Below the pieces are notes generated by a model that was not told the DNA's origin, searched no databases, and worked only from the letters and a program-made list of their open reading frames with translations. DNA of 64,000 bases from DATAXI01 sp963756185 (GTDB lineage: Bacteria > Verrucomicrobiota > Verrucomicrobiia > Chthoniobacterales > Chthoniobacteraceae), in NCBI GenBank assembly GCA_963756185.1, contig CAVWMS010000001.1:1005143-1069142 (forward strand), in the 5' to 3' direction. Below, piece by piece: positions 33,932 to 43,545 of this stretch. Every line of letters begins with the position of its first letter. The first letter of the stretch is position 1. Both the position numbers and the translations under genes were made by a program.

Positions 33932-36093
33932 ATGCGGGATGACTTTTCGGACCCAAAAAACTTCATTAACCGGGAACTGAGCTGGCTCGAGTTCAACCGG
34001 CGGGTCCTCGAAGAGGCCCAGGACCGCGGGCAACCCCTCATGGAACGCGTGAAGTTCCTCTCGATTTTCGCGTCGAACCTCGACGAGTTCTTCGAGATTC
34101 GCGTCGCCGGCATCAAGCAGCAGATCGACAGCGGCACCGCGGACATCGGGCCCGACGGCATGACCCCGACCGAGGTCTTCGACGCCATCCAAAAGCTCGT
34201 CCACGAGATGACCGAGACAGTTTACCGGCTTTGGAACCAGGAAATCCTCCCCGCCCTCGCGGAAAACAACATCTTCGTCCGGAATGTCACAGATCTCGCC
34301 GGCCATGACGCAACGTGGGCCAGGGATTTCTTTCGCAACGAGGTCTACCCCATCCTCACGCCGCTGGCCGTCGATGCGAGCCATCCCTTTCCGCAGGTGC
34401 TCAACAAGAGCCACAATCTCGTCATTCGCGCGCGCAAGCCGGGCACCGAGGACCCCTTGTACGCCGTCGTGCAGGTGCCGCGGGTGATTCCCCGCTTCAT
34501 CCTCTCCCGCAGGAGAAGGGCGAGCCCGCCGCCTGGAATTACATTTACCTCGCCTCGCTCATCAAGGCCCACATTGGCGAATTGTTCGCCGGCCTGGAGC
34601 TCGAGGCCGCCCACGCCTTCCGCATCACCCGCAACAGCGACCTTTATATCGACGAGGAGGAAGCCGAGAACCTGTTGCGCAGCATCGAGCAAGGGCTGCG
34701 GCGTTCGAGCCGCGGCAATGTCGTGCGCCTCGAAGTCGAGCTCGATTGCCCGGAGGATTTCCAGCAATGGCTGCTCGACCATTTCAACCTCAAGGAGGTC
34801 GGACGTCTACAAGGTCGAAGGTCCGCTGACCATGACGCACCTAACCCGCTCATCGCCAACGAGGCCTTTGCAAAACTGAAGGACCGGCCCTTCACTCCGG
34901 CCTACGATCCCGACCTTCCGCCGCATGGCGATGTCTGGTCAATTCTGCGCCGCGAGGACGTGCTGCTGCATCATCCCTACGAGTCCTTCGACAGCATCGT
35001 CGACCTCGTCGAGACGGCGGCAAAGGATCCCCAGGTCCTCGCGATCAAGATGACGCTCTACCGCACCAGCGGCGATTCGGCCATCGTCAACGCGCTCATC
35101 AACGCCGCGCAAAACGGCAAGCAGGTGGTGGCGCTGGTGGAATTGAAGGCCCGCTTCGACGAGGCGAACAACATCCATTGGGCGCGAATGCTCGAGGAAG
35201 CCGGCGCCCATGTGGTCTACGGGCTGGTGGGGCTGAAGACACACTGCAAGGCATTGCTGATCGTGCGGCGGGATGAGGACCGCATCCGCCACTATGCGCA
35301 TCTGGGCACCGGCAATTACCATCCACGCACCGCCCGTATTTACACCGACCTGAGCCTTTTCACCTCCGAGCCGGAGCTGACCGAGGAAGTTGCCACTCTT
35401 TTCAACACCCTGACCGGCCTCTCCACCTATCCCGGGTTCAAGAAGCTCATGGTCGCGCCGTTCGACCTCGGCAGGCGGGTGCGCGAGCTGATCGAGCATG
35501 AGCGCGATCATGCCCGCCAGGGCAGGCACGGTCGCATCATTGCGAAGATTAACTCCCTGGTGGATGAAAACATCATCAAGGCGCTCTATGAAGCCTCGTC
35601 CGCCGGCGTGGAGATTGACCTTATCGTCCGCGGCATTTGCTGCCTGAGGCCCGGTGTGCCGGGCGTCAGCGAGAATATCCGGGTCATCTCGATTGTGGGA
35701 CGTTTTCTCGAGCACAGCCGCATCTATTACTTTGCCAATGACGGCGACCCGCGGGTCTACCTGGCCAGCGCGGACTGGATGCCGCGAAACTTCTACCGCC
35801 GGGTGGAAATCGCCTTTCCAATCGAGACCCCCAGGCTGCGTGACGAGATCGTTCATGTAATCCTGCCGGCCTTTCTGAATGATCGTGTCAAGGCACGGGA
35901 ATTGCAGCCTGATGGCACCTATATGCGCCTGAAACCACGCCCCGGTGAGAGCCATTCGCAAGCGCAGCTCTTCTTCCGGGAACGCTCCCGAAAATTCTTC
36001 GCGAGCCTGGCCAAGGCGAGCAGCCAGGCCGCCGCGGCCAAATTAGTTCCAATCGAAATGGCCCCGGAAAACGTTAATATCGTGAATCGCTGA
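33932..36093 (+). pseudogene. ppk1: Polyphosphate kinase 1, broken by about three frameshifts
   Basis: PPK1 signal is complete but split between two frames. The N-terminal domain (INRELSWLEFNRRVLEEAQD, LDEFFEIRVAGIKQQ) is in the first frame to about 34498. ASLIKAHIGELFAGLELEAAHAFRITRNSDLYIDEEEAE is in the second. DVYKVEGPLTMTHL returns briefly to the first. From 34850 the second frame is continuous: MTLYRTSGDSAIVNALI, LVELKARFDEANN, the catalytic His region IRHYAHLGTGNYHPRTARIY, and ISIVGRFLEHSRIYYF. Breaks are near 34498-34508, 34793-34801 and 34838-34848. Corrected it would be about 720 residues. It makes polyphosphate from ATP at the membrane. Confidence 0.88.
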
Positions 36094-36174
36094 TAAAATG
36101 CTCATTTAAGATAGAAAGAAGAGAGCAGGTTATGCCGGCGATTTCCCACCCCCTACGGCGCTTGAATACCTCCC

Positions 36175-36180
36175 AGGAGG
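36175..36180 (+). promoter_or_regulatory. Shine-Dalgarno sequence deciding a GTG start
   Basis: A perfect AGGAGG lies six bases before the GTG at 36187. It supports that start for the 1258-residue kinase, since no ATG lies in frame close by. Confidence 0.8.
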
Positions 36181-36186
36181 CGCTTT

Positions 36187-39100
36187 GTGAGGAACCAGAA
36201 CTTCCCAAATCTTAATGAAGAAAGGGCGCTGCGCCCCGCGCGCCAAGTGCGGATACTTCTGGCCGGCTGCCAGGAGGGGGATGAACAGCATCTGAGGGAA
36301 ATCCTGGCGCCTATATTCGCGGACCTGCATGTCGACGCGGTCCAGACTGTCGAGGCGCTCGTAGCCCGGCTCGACTCAGCCCCGGTTGACCTGGTGATGG
36401 CCTGCGAGGACGCGGCTTCGCTCGATTCCGTCGAGGTGACCGAAATCACCCGCAAGCATGCCCCCTGGACCCCGGTAATCATCTTCTCGCGCGCGCCCAA
36501 CGAGGCCGGGGTGCGGCGCGCCATCGAGGCGGGAGCGGCGGATTATATCCGGCTGGATGAAACCTGGCAGGCCAGCATGGCTGCCCGGCGCGCCATGCGG
36601 GAATTTGAGCAGCGCCGCAAGCGCAAGGAAGCCGAGGACCGCCTGCGCAATCATATCAATTTGCTCCAGCTCCAGCAGGTGGTGGCCACAGCGGCAAATG
36701 AGGCCCACTCCCCCGAGGATGCCGCCCAGAGCGTCCTGGATATTGCCCGGGCCTATGGCGGCTTCGAGCTTGCGCACCTTTTTTACGCAGCCGAGGAAGA
36801 CCCGGCCCATGTGCGCGCGAGCGGCATCTGGAGCGGTTTCGATGCCGCAAGGCACGGGGAATTCCGCGCGCGGACCGAACGCTCCAGCACCGCGACCAGC
36901 GTTGGGCTGGTCAGCGGTGTCCTTCGCAAAGGGAGCCTCGAATGGGTGGCCGATATCTCCGCGGAGCCCCGCTTCCTGCGCGCCTCCGAGGCGGCCGGCG
37001 CCGGCCTGCGCAGCATCGTCATGGCGCCGGTGGCCGCCCGCTCGGAAACGCTGGGAGTAATTGAATTCTACGGAGCCCATCCTTTTCCCCGCGACGAGCA
37101 CCTGGCCCTCGTCCTCGAATACGTGGCCACGCAACTGGGCCGTGTCTTCGAGCGCGACCAGGCGGAGCGCCGGCTCGAGAGCCGCGCCCGCGAGCAAATG
37201 GTGCAGGCCGAATTGAGCCGCAAGGCGGTCGACGTCGTCAACCTGGACGAGTTCCTGGCCGTGACCGTGCCCAGGGTCGAGGATATGCTTCCCGGCTGCC
37301 GGAGCGTGGTTCTCGAGGCCACGCCGGATGCCAGCGCCCTCCGCCTGCGCACCCGCACCGATACTCCGGGAGCCTATGGCTGGGAGCAACCGATCCCATG
37401 CGCCTCCGAAGGGGACCTGGGCCATGCCATGCTTTACAGCGACCTCCTGCGGATCGACCTGATCGCACCGCATACCTGGAAAGGGGCCGAATCTCTCTCG
37501 GGCCACGTCGGTAGCGCCATCGCCGCCACCATTCGCCTGCGAAACGAGGTCTTCGGGACCCTTGTGGCCTATAGCCCGCATCACCGCAATTTCTCGCGCA
37601 ATGAGACTACTTTCCTCCGCGGCGTGGCCAACGTCGTAGCGGCGGCGGCGGAGCATTCGACAGCGTTCCACCAATTGCAGTTGCTCGGCACCGCCGTGAC
37701 GCAGTCCCAGGACTCGATCACCATCACCGACTCCCAACTCGACCTGCCCGGCCCGCGCATTCTTTTCGTCAATCCCGCCTTTACCCGGAACACCGGCTAC
37801 CGGATCGAGGAGGTGCTCGGCATGAGCCCGCGCATCCTCCAGGGAGAGAATTCCGACCCCCAGTTCCTGCGCGAGATGCACCGCAGCCTGCGCGAAGGCA
37901 AGTCGGTTCACGGCGAAATGATCAACTATCGCAAGAACGGCACGGAGTTCTGGGTGGAAATCCAGATCTCCCCCTTGCGCAATGCCGCCGGGGAGATCAC
38001 CCACTTTGTCGCCGTCCAGCGCGATATCACAGAGCGGCGCATCGCCGACGAACGCTTGCGCGAGAGCGAGGCGATGCTTGGCGCCGCGCAGCGGCAGGCG
38101 CACCTGGGAAGCTGGGAACTCGAATTCCATTCCCCGGAACTCGAGAAAGCGAAGCTTTCATGGTCGGACGAAGTATTCCGCATCTTCGGCTTCCAGCCGG
38201 GCGGCGTCGAGCTGACCCAGCAGACTTTTTTCGGCCGGGTTCATCCCGATGACCGCGCGATGGTGAAGGAGGTTTTCGAAAATGCGCGGCGGGAACACTC
38301 CGAGTACCGCATCGATCACCGCATCATCCGCGGCGACGGCGTGCAGCGGATCGTCCACGAGCAAGCCACTTTCCTTTACGACGAGACGGGCGACCTGGTC
38401 AAAGTGCTCGGCACCGTGCAGGACATCACCGAGCGCAAGCAAGCCGAGGAGGAGGTCCGCCACTGGAAGGAGCGCTACGAGACGCTGATCCGCGCCAGCG
38501 GCCACATCATTTTCGATTGGGACATCACCACCGGGCGGCGCACTTATGGCGGAGACACCGAGCGAATGCTCCGCTGGCCGCCGGACGGCCTCGGCCAGGC
38601 CCTCGAGGAATGGATCGCTCTCATTCATCCCGAAGACCGCGCGCATTTCGAACACGAGCTGGACCGGCAGATCGCGGGAAAGGAAACCATCGAGACCGAA
38701 TACCGCCTGCGCCGCGGCGACAACTCCTACATCACCGTGAAGGACACCGGCTACCCGGTCCGGGACGAAAATGGAAACATGACGCGCATCCTCGGCTCGG
38801 TGGCCGACATCTCCTCGCAGCGCGAGCTCGAGGTGCAACTGCGCCGCTCGCAAAAAATGGAAGCCTTTGGAAAGCTCGCGGGCGGCGTCGCCCATGATTT
38901 CAACAACCTGCTGATGGTCATCACCGGTTACAACGAGGTCGCCTTGAGCGACACCGCGCCCAACGACCCGCGCCGCGAATATCTCCAGGAGGTCGCCCGC
39001 GCCGCCAACCGCGCCAGCACGCTCACCAGCCAGTTGCTCGCCTTCAGCCGCCAGCAAAAACTCCAGCCGCGCGTGGTCAATCTCAACGAGGTGCTGCGCG

Positions 39101-39963
39101 ACACGAGCAAGATGCTGGCGCGGCTCATTGGCGAGGACATCGAGATGCGGATCGAGGCGGCGGAAGATCTCGGCAATACGAAGGCGGACGTCGGGCAGAT
39201 CGAGCAGGTGCTCATGAACCTGGCCGTCAACGCCCGCGACGCGATGCCCGGCGGCGGCATCATCACCATGTCCACGCGCAACGCGCGCATCGAAGCCGAG
39301 AACGCCCCGGGCCCCGTTCCGGCAGGCGAATATATCCTGCTCGAGGTCGCCGATACCGGCATGGGAATGTCTCCCGAAGTGCAGGCCCGAATCTTCGAGC
39401 CCTTCTTCACCACCAAGGCGCCGGGACAGGGCACGGGCCTGGGCCTGGCAACCTGCTACGGCATCGTCAAGCAGAGCGGCGGCGAAATCGCCGTGCAAAG
39501 CAAGGTGGGCGCCGGCACGACGTTCCAGATTTTTCTGCCCCGCGTCTACGAGGCGCGCAAGTCTTACGACATCCCGCTCGGGCCCGGCGAATTGCCGACC
39601 GGTTCCCAGACCATCCTCATCGTCGAGGATGAATTGACCGTGCGCGCGATCATGCGCTCGATCCTCCAGCGGCTCAAATACACGGTCCTCGAAGCGGCCA
39701 ACGGCGCCGAGGCGATGCGCATTCTCCTCACGCCCGGCACCACCCCGCCTGATCTCCTGATGACCGACGTGGTGATGCCGGAGATGGGCGGACGCGAACT
39801 GGCCCACCGCACCCTGGCATTATTTCCCGACATCAGGATCATCTTCATTTCCGGTTATCCGACTGCCGCCAACGAGGAACTGCTCCCCGGCTCCTGCTTC
39901 CTCGAAAAACCGTTCTCGCCAAAAACCCTCGCGGAAACAGTCGGGCGAATGTTGAAGAATTGA
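36187..39963 (+). CDS. Large hybrid histidine kinase (pseudo-receiver, GAF x2, PAS x3, HisKA, HATPase, receiver)
   Basis: The 1258 residues are arranged as follows: a receiver-like N-terminal domain (about 18-130) that lacks the canonical Asp (VDLVMACED) and Lys (YIRLDE); GAF domains (about 155-325 and 340-490); three PAS domains (about 508-620, 640-750, 760-880), the first of PAS9/LOV-like type (NPAFTRNTGY, RILQGENSDP) without the flavin Cys; HisKA with AHDFNNLLMVI (His near 903); HATPase with NLAVNARDAMPGG, DTGMGMSP, FFTTKAPGQGTGLGL; and a C-terminal receiver (about 1137-1255, LIVEDELTV, LLMTDVVMPEMGG, LEKPFS). No membrane segment is seen, so it is cytoplasmic. It is likely to integrate several small-molecule or redox signals. 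Confidence 0.95.
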   Translation: MRNQNFPNLNEERALRPARQVRILLAGCQEGDEQHLREILAPIFADLHVDAVQTVEALVARLDSAPVDLVMACEDAASLDSVEVTEITRKHAPWTPVIIFSRAPNEAGVRRAIEAGAADYIRLDETWQASMAARRAMREFEQRRKRKEAEDRLRNHINLLQLQQVVATAANEAHSPEDAAQSVLDIARAYGGFELAHLFYAAEEDPAHVRASGIWSGFDAARHGEFRARTERSSTATSVGLVSGVLRKGSLEWVADISAEPRFLRASEAAGAGLRSIVMAPVAARSETLGVIEFYGAHPFPRDEHLALVLEYVATQLGRVFERDQAERRLESRAREQMVQAELSRKAVDVVNLDEFLAVTVPRVEDMLPGCRSVVLEATPDASALRLRTRTDTPGAYGWEQPIPCASEGDLGHAMLYSDLLRIDLIAPHTWKGAESLSGHVGSAIAATIRLRNEVFGTLVAYSPHHRNFSRNETTFLRGVANVVAAAAEHSTAFHQLQLLGTAVTQSQDSITITDSQLDLPGPRILFVNPAFTRNTGYRIEEVLGMSPRILQGENSDPQFLREMHRSLREGKSVHGEMINYRKNGTEFWVEIQISPLRNAAGEITHFVAVQRDITERRIADERLRESEAMLGAAQRQAHLGSWELEFHSPELEKAKLSWSDEVFRIFGFQPGGVELTQQTFFGRVHPDDRAMVKEVFENARREHSEYRIDHRIIRGDGVQRIVHEQATFLYDETGDLVKVLGTVQDITERKQAEEEVRHWKERYETLIRASGHIIFDWDITTGRRTYGGDTERMLRWPPDGLGQALEEWIALIHPEDRAHFEHELDRQIAGKETIETEYRLRRGDNSYITVKDTGYPVRDENGNMTRILGSVADISSQRELEVQLRRSQKMEAFGKLAGGVAHDFNNLLMVITGYNEVALSDTAPNDPRREYLQEVARAANRASTLTSQLLAFSRQQKLQPRVVNLNEVLRDTSKMLARLIGEDIEMRIEAAEDLGNTKADVGQIEQVLMNLAVNARDAMPGGGIITMSTRNARIEAENAPGPVPAGEYILLEVADTGMGMSPEVQARIFEPFFTTKAPGQGTGLGLATCYGIVKQSGGEIAVQSKVGAGTTFQIFLPRVYEARKSYDIPLGPGELPTGSQTILIVEDELTVRAIMRSILQRLKYTVLEAANGAEAMRILLTPGTTPPDLLMTDVVMPEMGGRELAHRTLALFPDIRIIFISGYPTAANEELLPGSCFLEKPFSPKTLAETVGRMLKN

Positions 39964-39972
39964 TGGTTGCCT

Positions 39973-42060
39973 CTACTGCGTCAGCGAGAACGAGCCGCAT
40001 TCATCCAATCCACGGAAGTACCCATACGCCGCCTGCTGCTTTTGCAGCACGATGCCGCGGATGCCGCGCGAAACGTTGTTGCCGCCGGGTAATTTGAAGC
40101 TGCCGCTGATCGCGCCGGAGACGGGATTGATGCTCAGGGTTAGCTCGGGCTCGCCGGGCGTGACCATGGTGACCTTGTCCTGCTGGCTCACGCTCACGGC
40201 GACGGTGGTCGGGGCGATGTTGCCGCCTGAGAAGCCGGCGCTCGCCGCGCCGGGCGAGACATCCATCGGCTGGAGGCCGGGGCCGGGCGGCGCGTAGAGG
40301 GAGCCGACCGCGGGCAATTGCACCGAGAATCCCGCGGGATAGAAGGCATCGCGGGCGCGGGGGTTCTTGGTCCAGGCGAGCGTCCCTTCGATGTCGCTTT
40401 CATTGGTTGAATTGAAGGTGAGCAAGCCGGTGAGGCTCGATCCGGACGGGGCGCCCGAGGGGACGCAATAGACCGCGAGCGTCGCATCGTTTGCCACGTG
40501 CCCGGTGGCCGAATACGGCGTGCCGTCGGCGAGGCGTCCGGCAATGGTTGCCGATCCGTTCGCGCTGACGACGATGGCCGCGTAGCCGTCGCCCTGCGGC
40601 ACATTGGTGCCGGTGACATTCGGATCCGGCCCAAGCACGAGCGTGTAGCGCCCCACTTCCGGCGCGGGGTTGGTTGATGCGCTGTACGTTGCCTGGTTGA
40701 TGGTGAAATCGAATGTGTCGCCGCCCTCGGTGACAGTGCCGGTGATATCGCCCGAGCCGCCGGTGAGATCGGCCTGCAAGGTGATCGTCACCGGATTTTT
40801 CCCGGGAAGCGTGACTGAAGCGGAGCCGCTGGAACTCAGTGTGCCGATGAAGGACCAGGCTTTGCCCGCCATCAGGATGCGCCCGGTGAATGCGCCGTTA
40901 TTGGCCAGCTCCAGCCGGAGCAGCCCGTTCTGCGAATCGGACCCGCTCGAAAGCATTCCATAATAGGCCCCGCTGACCGCGAGGAACGGATTCGGCACGA
41001 AATTCGCCTGAAGATTCAGCCCATTCTGCATCGTGAACTTGAGCGTGGCGCTGGCGGAAACAATCGAGCCGGTCCAGCCGGCAAAGATATAGCCGGGATC
41101 GGGGACGGCCTTGATTTCGAGAGGTTCGCCGACGGCCTGCGAAGTGACCCCCGCGAGCGCGGAACTGACATAGCCGCTGCCACTCACGCTGACCGTCAGC
41201 GTTCCCTGCAGCACGTAAGTGATCGAGCAGGTGGTTTCGCCAAGGACGTTGCCGGAGCTGTCCAGGCTCTCGGCGCGAATGACGTTCGGGCCGCCCGCCA
41301 GATCCGTGACTGTGCCGGACCAGTTGGCGATGCCCGTGGCCTTCTGGTAGGCGCTGGTGCCGCTCAAGTTTTCAACCCGGTATTGCACCGAGGTGGGACT
41401 GGTCGACGTATCGGCCAGGCCGCTGACGGTGACATTTGGGGTGGTCACCCTGGCATCCGGTTCCGGCGACATAATTTCCACCGGCTCCGGCGGCGCGGTG
41501 ACGACGACCCAGTAATATCCGTAGGTGCTGTTTGGGTTATAGGCGTAGCCGACCCCGTAGTGGGTCTCGGTGGCGTAAAATGAGTTCTGCGCGAGCAGGT
41601 GCTCCTTGTGGGGCGGGGAATTCATCCATGCGGTCCAGATGACCGAGGCCGAGGACGAGCCGGCGGCTATGGACTCGACGTAATTGTCGGAGGGATCGTT
41701 GCCCCACCATGCTGGAAGCTGGTAGCCGGCCTGGGTGAGCAGGTAATCGGTGCCGTAGCCCTGCGGCGTCACCTCGGCGAAGTAATTCTGCGTGGCCATA
41801 TCGTTGGCCCGCATCTGCGCCACTTTCTGGACGATGGGATCGAGCACCATGTAAGGGCGGCCCTGGTCGGGATTGTTGATCATGTCATCGGCGATGGCCT
41901 GCTCCTGCGGCAGAAGCGTCACCGCGAAGCTCGGGATGACCGGGCAGATGAATAGAAGCGCCGTGAGGGCGAGGAGGCGATGGGCTGATTTCGATGTCAC
42001 TTCTGGAACCTGAGCAGAGGCTTTGTGCGGAATTGCGAATCCTTTTAAAGCTGCTGCCAT
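39973..42060 (-). CDS. Secreted CAP-domain protein with Ig-like and bacterial-repeat domains
   Basis: From ATG 42060 the protein has 695 residues. It has a signal peptide (LLALTALLFICPVIPSFA) and a CAP/SCP domain (about 50-185) with MRANDMATQNYFAEVTPQGY, WMNSPPHKEHLLAQNSF and HYGVGYAYNPNS ... YYWVVVTAP. A bacterial Ig-like domain (MSPEPDARVTTPNVTVSGLA, about 190-285) follows, then a divergent InlB/Listeria-type repeat (GYIFAGWTGSIVSASATLKF, about 295-365), and a long beta-rich C-terminus. CAP proteins are secreted and of varied function (proteolysis, lipid binding, cell-wall interaction). It is convergent with the 1258-residue kinase, only 9 bases apart. A longer start at 42120 is less likely. 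Confidence 0.85.
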   Translation of the reverse strand: MAAALKGFAIPHKASAQVPEVTSKSAHRLLALTALLFICPVIPSFAVTLLPQEQAIADDMINNPDQGRPYMVLDPIVQKVAQMRANDMATQNYFAEVTPQGYGTDYLLTQAGYQLPAWWGNDPSDNYVESIAAGSSSASVIWTAWMNSPPHKEHLLAQNSFYATETHYGVGYAYNPNSTYGYYWVVVTAPPEPVEIMSPEPDARVTTPNVTVSGLADTSTSPTSVQYRVENLSGTSAYQKATGIANWSGTVTDLAGGPNVIRAESLDSSGNVLGETTCSITYVLQGTLTVSVSGSGYVSSALAGVTSQAVGEPLEIKAVPDPGYIFAGWTGSIVSASATLKFTMQNGLNLQANFVPNPFLAVSGAYYGMLSSGSDSQNGLLRLELANNGAFTGRILMAGKAWSFIGTLSSSGSASVTLPGKNPVTITLQADLTGGSGDITGTVTEGGDTFDFTINQATYSASTNPAPEVGRYTLVLGPDPNVTGTNVPQGDGYAAIVVSANGSATIAGRLADGTPYSATGHVANDATLAVYCVPSGAPSGSSLTGLLTFNSTNESDIEGTLAWTKNPRARDAFYPAGFSVQLPAVGSLYAPPGPGLQPMDVSPGAASAGFSGGNIAPTTVAVSVSQQDKVTMVTPGEPELTLSINPVSGAISGSFKLPGGNNVSRGIRGIVLQKQQAAYGYFRGLDECGSFSLTQ

Positions 42061-42254
42061 GCCAGACTTATGGTGGTTATAGTTCGTACGTAGTCCTATG
42101 GAGTCCCCGGCACCTTCCACCGCCGCCTTGCCATCAATGTAACTACCTTATTTCGTGATACTTCTAAACTTTCACGGCTGCATCCGTGCTCCGAATCCCC
42201 ATGACGGTTTGACTCCTGGCCGCGGGGGCCTAAACTGGGCCGCTGATCAGGGAA

Positions 42255-42824
42255 ATGCGAAGGGTCACTGTTTTCACGCTGCGCCACTTGTTGCTGCCGC
42301 TGCTCGTTGCCATGGCGGCACGAACGGCGGTCGCCCAAATTGCGCCCGACGACGACCAAGCGGCCCAGCCGGTCAATCCGCCCTTCGGGTTGGAATGGGG
42401 GGAATCGGCGGAGCGGATCGAAAACCTGCTCAAGGGGGCCAAGGCGGACATCGTCGACCGGCATCCGGTGGGCGACGGACGCGATGCGTGGACGGTCGAA
42501 GGCCTGATCCAGACCGGCCTGAAGCGGACGGTCTTTTATTTCCGGGACGACCAACTGGTGGAAGTGGAATTGCAATACCAGGACCCGAGCTGGGATGTGG
42601 CCAAGTACGACGACTTTATGGCACAGGTCCGCCGGCGGATCGAACAAAAATACGGGACCGGCCAACTGATCGCCCGGCAGCGCGAGCCCGAAGGGGACGT
42701 GATGCAAACGATCGTCGGCTACAATTGGGACGAGAGCAACACGGCCATCCAACTGTTTTATTACTCCGCGGAGACGACTACGCAGTCGTACCGGACCGTT
42801 AGTGTGCATTATAAGTGGATGTGA
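42255..42824 (+). CDS. Secreted protein of unknown function
   Basis: This 189-residue protein has a signal peptide (LRHLLLPLLVAMAARTAVAQ). The mature part (about 165 residues) is alpha/beta in pattern, with FGLEWGESAERIENLLKGAK near its start, YFRDDQLVEVELQYQDPSW and FYYSAETTTQSYRTVSVHY at its end. The opening resembles the F-G-x-x-W-G-x-x-x-x-x-V type of conserved periplasmic proteins, but I cannot name a family. It is divergent from the CAP-domain gene. Confidence 0.6.
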   Translation: MRRVTVFTLRHLLLPLLVAMAARTAVAQIAPDDDQAAQPVNPPFGLEWGESAERIENLLKGAKADIVDRHPVGDGRDAWTVEGLIQTGLKRTVFYFRDDQLVEVELQYQDPSWDVAKYDDFMAQVRRRIEQKYGTGQLIARQREPEGDVMQTIVGYNWDESNTAIQLFYYSAETTTQSYRTVSVHYKWM

Positions 42825-42826
42825 GG

Positions 42827-42991
42827 GAATTGATAATTGCTAATCTAAAATTGCTAATTGAGGGAGCGGGTGGAGCGGCTACAGAAAATCACGAATTGCT
42901 GATTGATGATGTCAGATTGCTGATTTTTAGATTTGGCCGCCGGAGGCGGCACTTTTTCAATTTGCAATTTCAGATTAGCAATTATCAATTC
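42827..42991. repeat. AT-rich inverted-repeat element around a GCCGCC/GGCGGC palindrome
   Basis: Two 34-base arms, 42827-42860 (GAATTGATAATTGCTAATCT ...) and 42958-42991, are complementary with two mismatches. Between them lie an ATTGCTGATTG-type segment (42893 onwards) and the palindrome GCCGCC-GGA-GGCGGC at 42936-42950. The element fills the gap between the convergent genes ending at 42824 and 42985, and overlaps the def stop. It has the same design as the element at 14116-14364. A bidirectional terminator is plausible. Confidence 0.85.
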
Positions 42992-43545
42992 AACTCCTCG
43001 GCTTCTCTTTCGAGGCGCTTGAGCTTTGGTTTTAGGGTGAATTTCGTGGCGGACTTCATTCGCTGGATGAAGAGGATGCCGTTGAGGTGATCGACTTCGT
43101 GTTGCAAGGCGCGGGCGAGCAGGCCGGTGGCCTCGAATTCGATTTCGCACCCGTCCAGAAGACGGCCCTTTGCCTTTACCCAGGAGGAACGCTCGATTTC
43201 GGCGGTGATCTCCGGGAAGCTGAGGCAGCCTTCGGTCCCTTCGACTTTCTCGCGGCCCAGTTCGAGCACCGGATTGAGAAGGACCATCGGCATCCAATCG
43301 GCCAAATCGACTTCCTTTCCGTCGATGCTCATCGTGCTGGGGCGCTCTTCGGTGACCTCCACTTCGAGCACCGTCAATTGAAGCGGGACGCCCACCTGCT
43401 GCGCGGCGAGGCCCACGCCGTTTGCGGCGCGCATGGTCTCGATCATGTCCTCGGCCAGCTTTCGCGTGTCGTCGGTGACATCACCGGCGGGCTTGCCTTT
43501 CTGGCGCAATACGGGGGCGGGATATTTTGCGATATCGAGGATCAT
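42985..43545 (-). CDS. def: Peptide deformylase
   Basis: The 186-residue protein carries all three PDF motifs: GVGLAAQQVG, EGCLSFPEI and QHEVDHLNGILF, which give the Cys and two His metal ligands and the catalytic Glu. It removes the formyl group from nascent N-terminal Met. Its ATG overlaps the exbD stop by four bases, so it is translationally coupled to the tonB-exbB-exbD genes, an unusual neighbourhood for def. The C-terminus after HEVDHLNG is longer and basic (FTLKPKLKRLEREAEELN). Confidence 0.95.
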   Translation of the reverse strand: MILDIAKYPAPVLRQKGKPAGDVTDDTRKLAEDMIETMRAANGVGLAAQQVGVPLQLTVLEVEVTEERPSTMSIDGKEVDLADWMPMVLLNPVLELGREKVEGTEGCLSFPEITAEIERSSWVKAKGRLLDGCEIEFEATGLLARALQHEVDHLNGILFIQRMKSATKFTLKPKLKRLEREAEELN

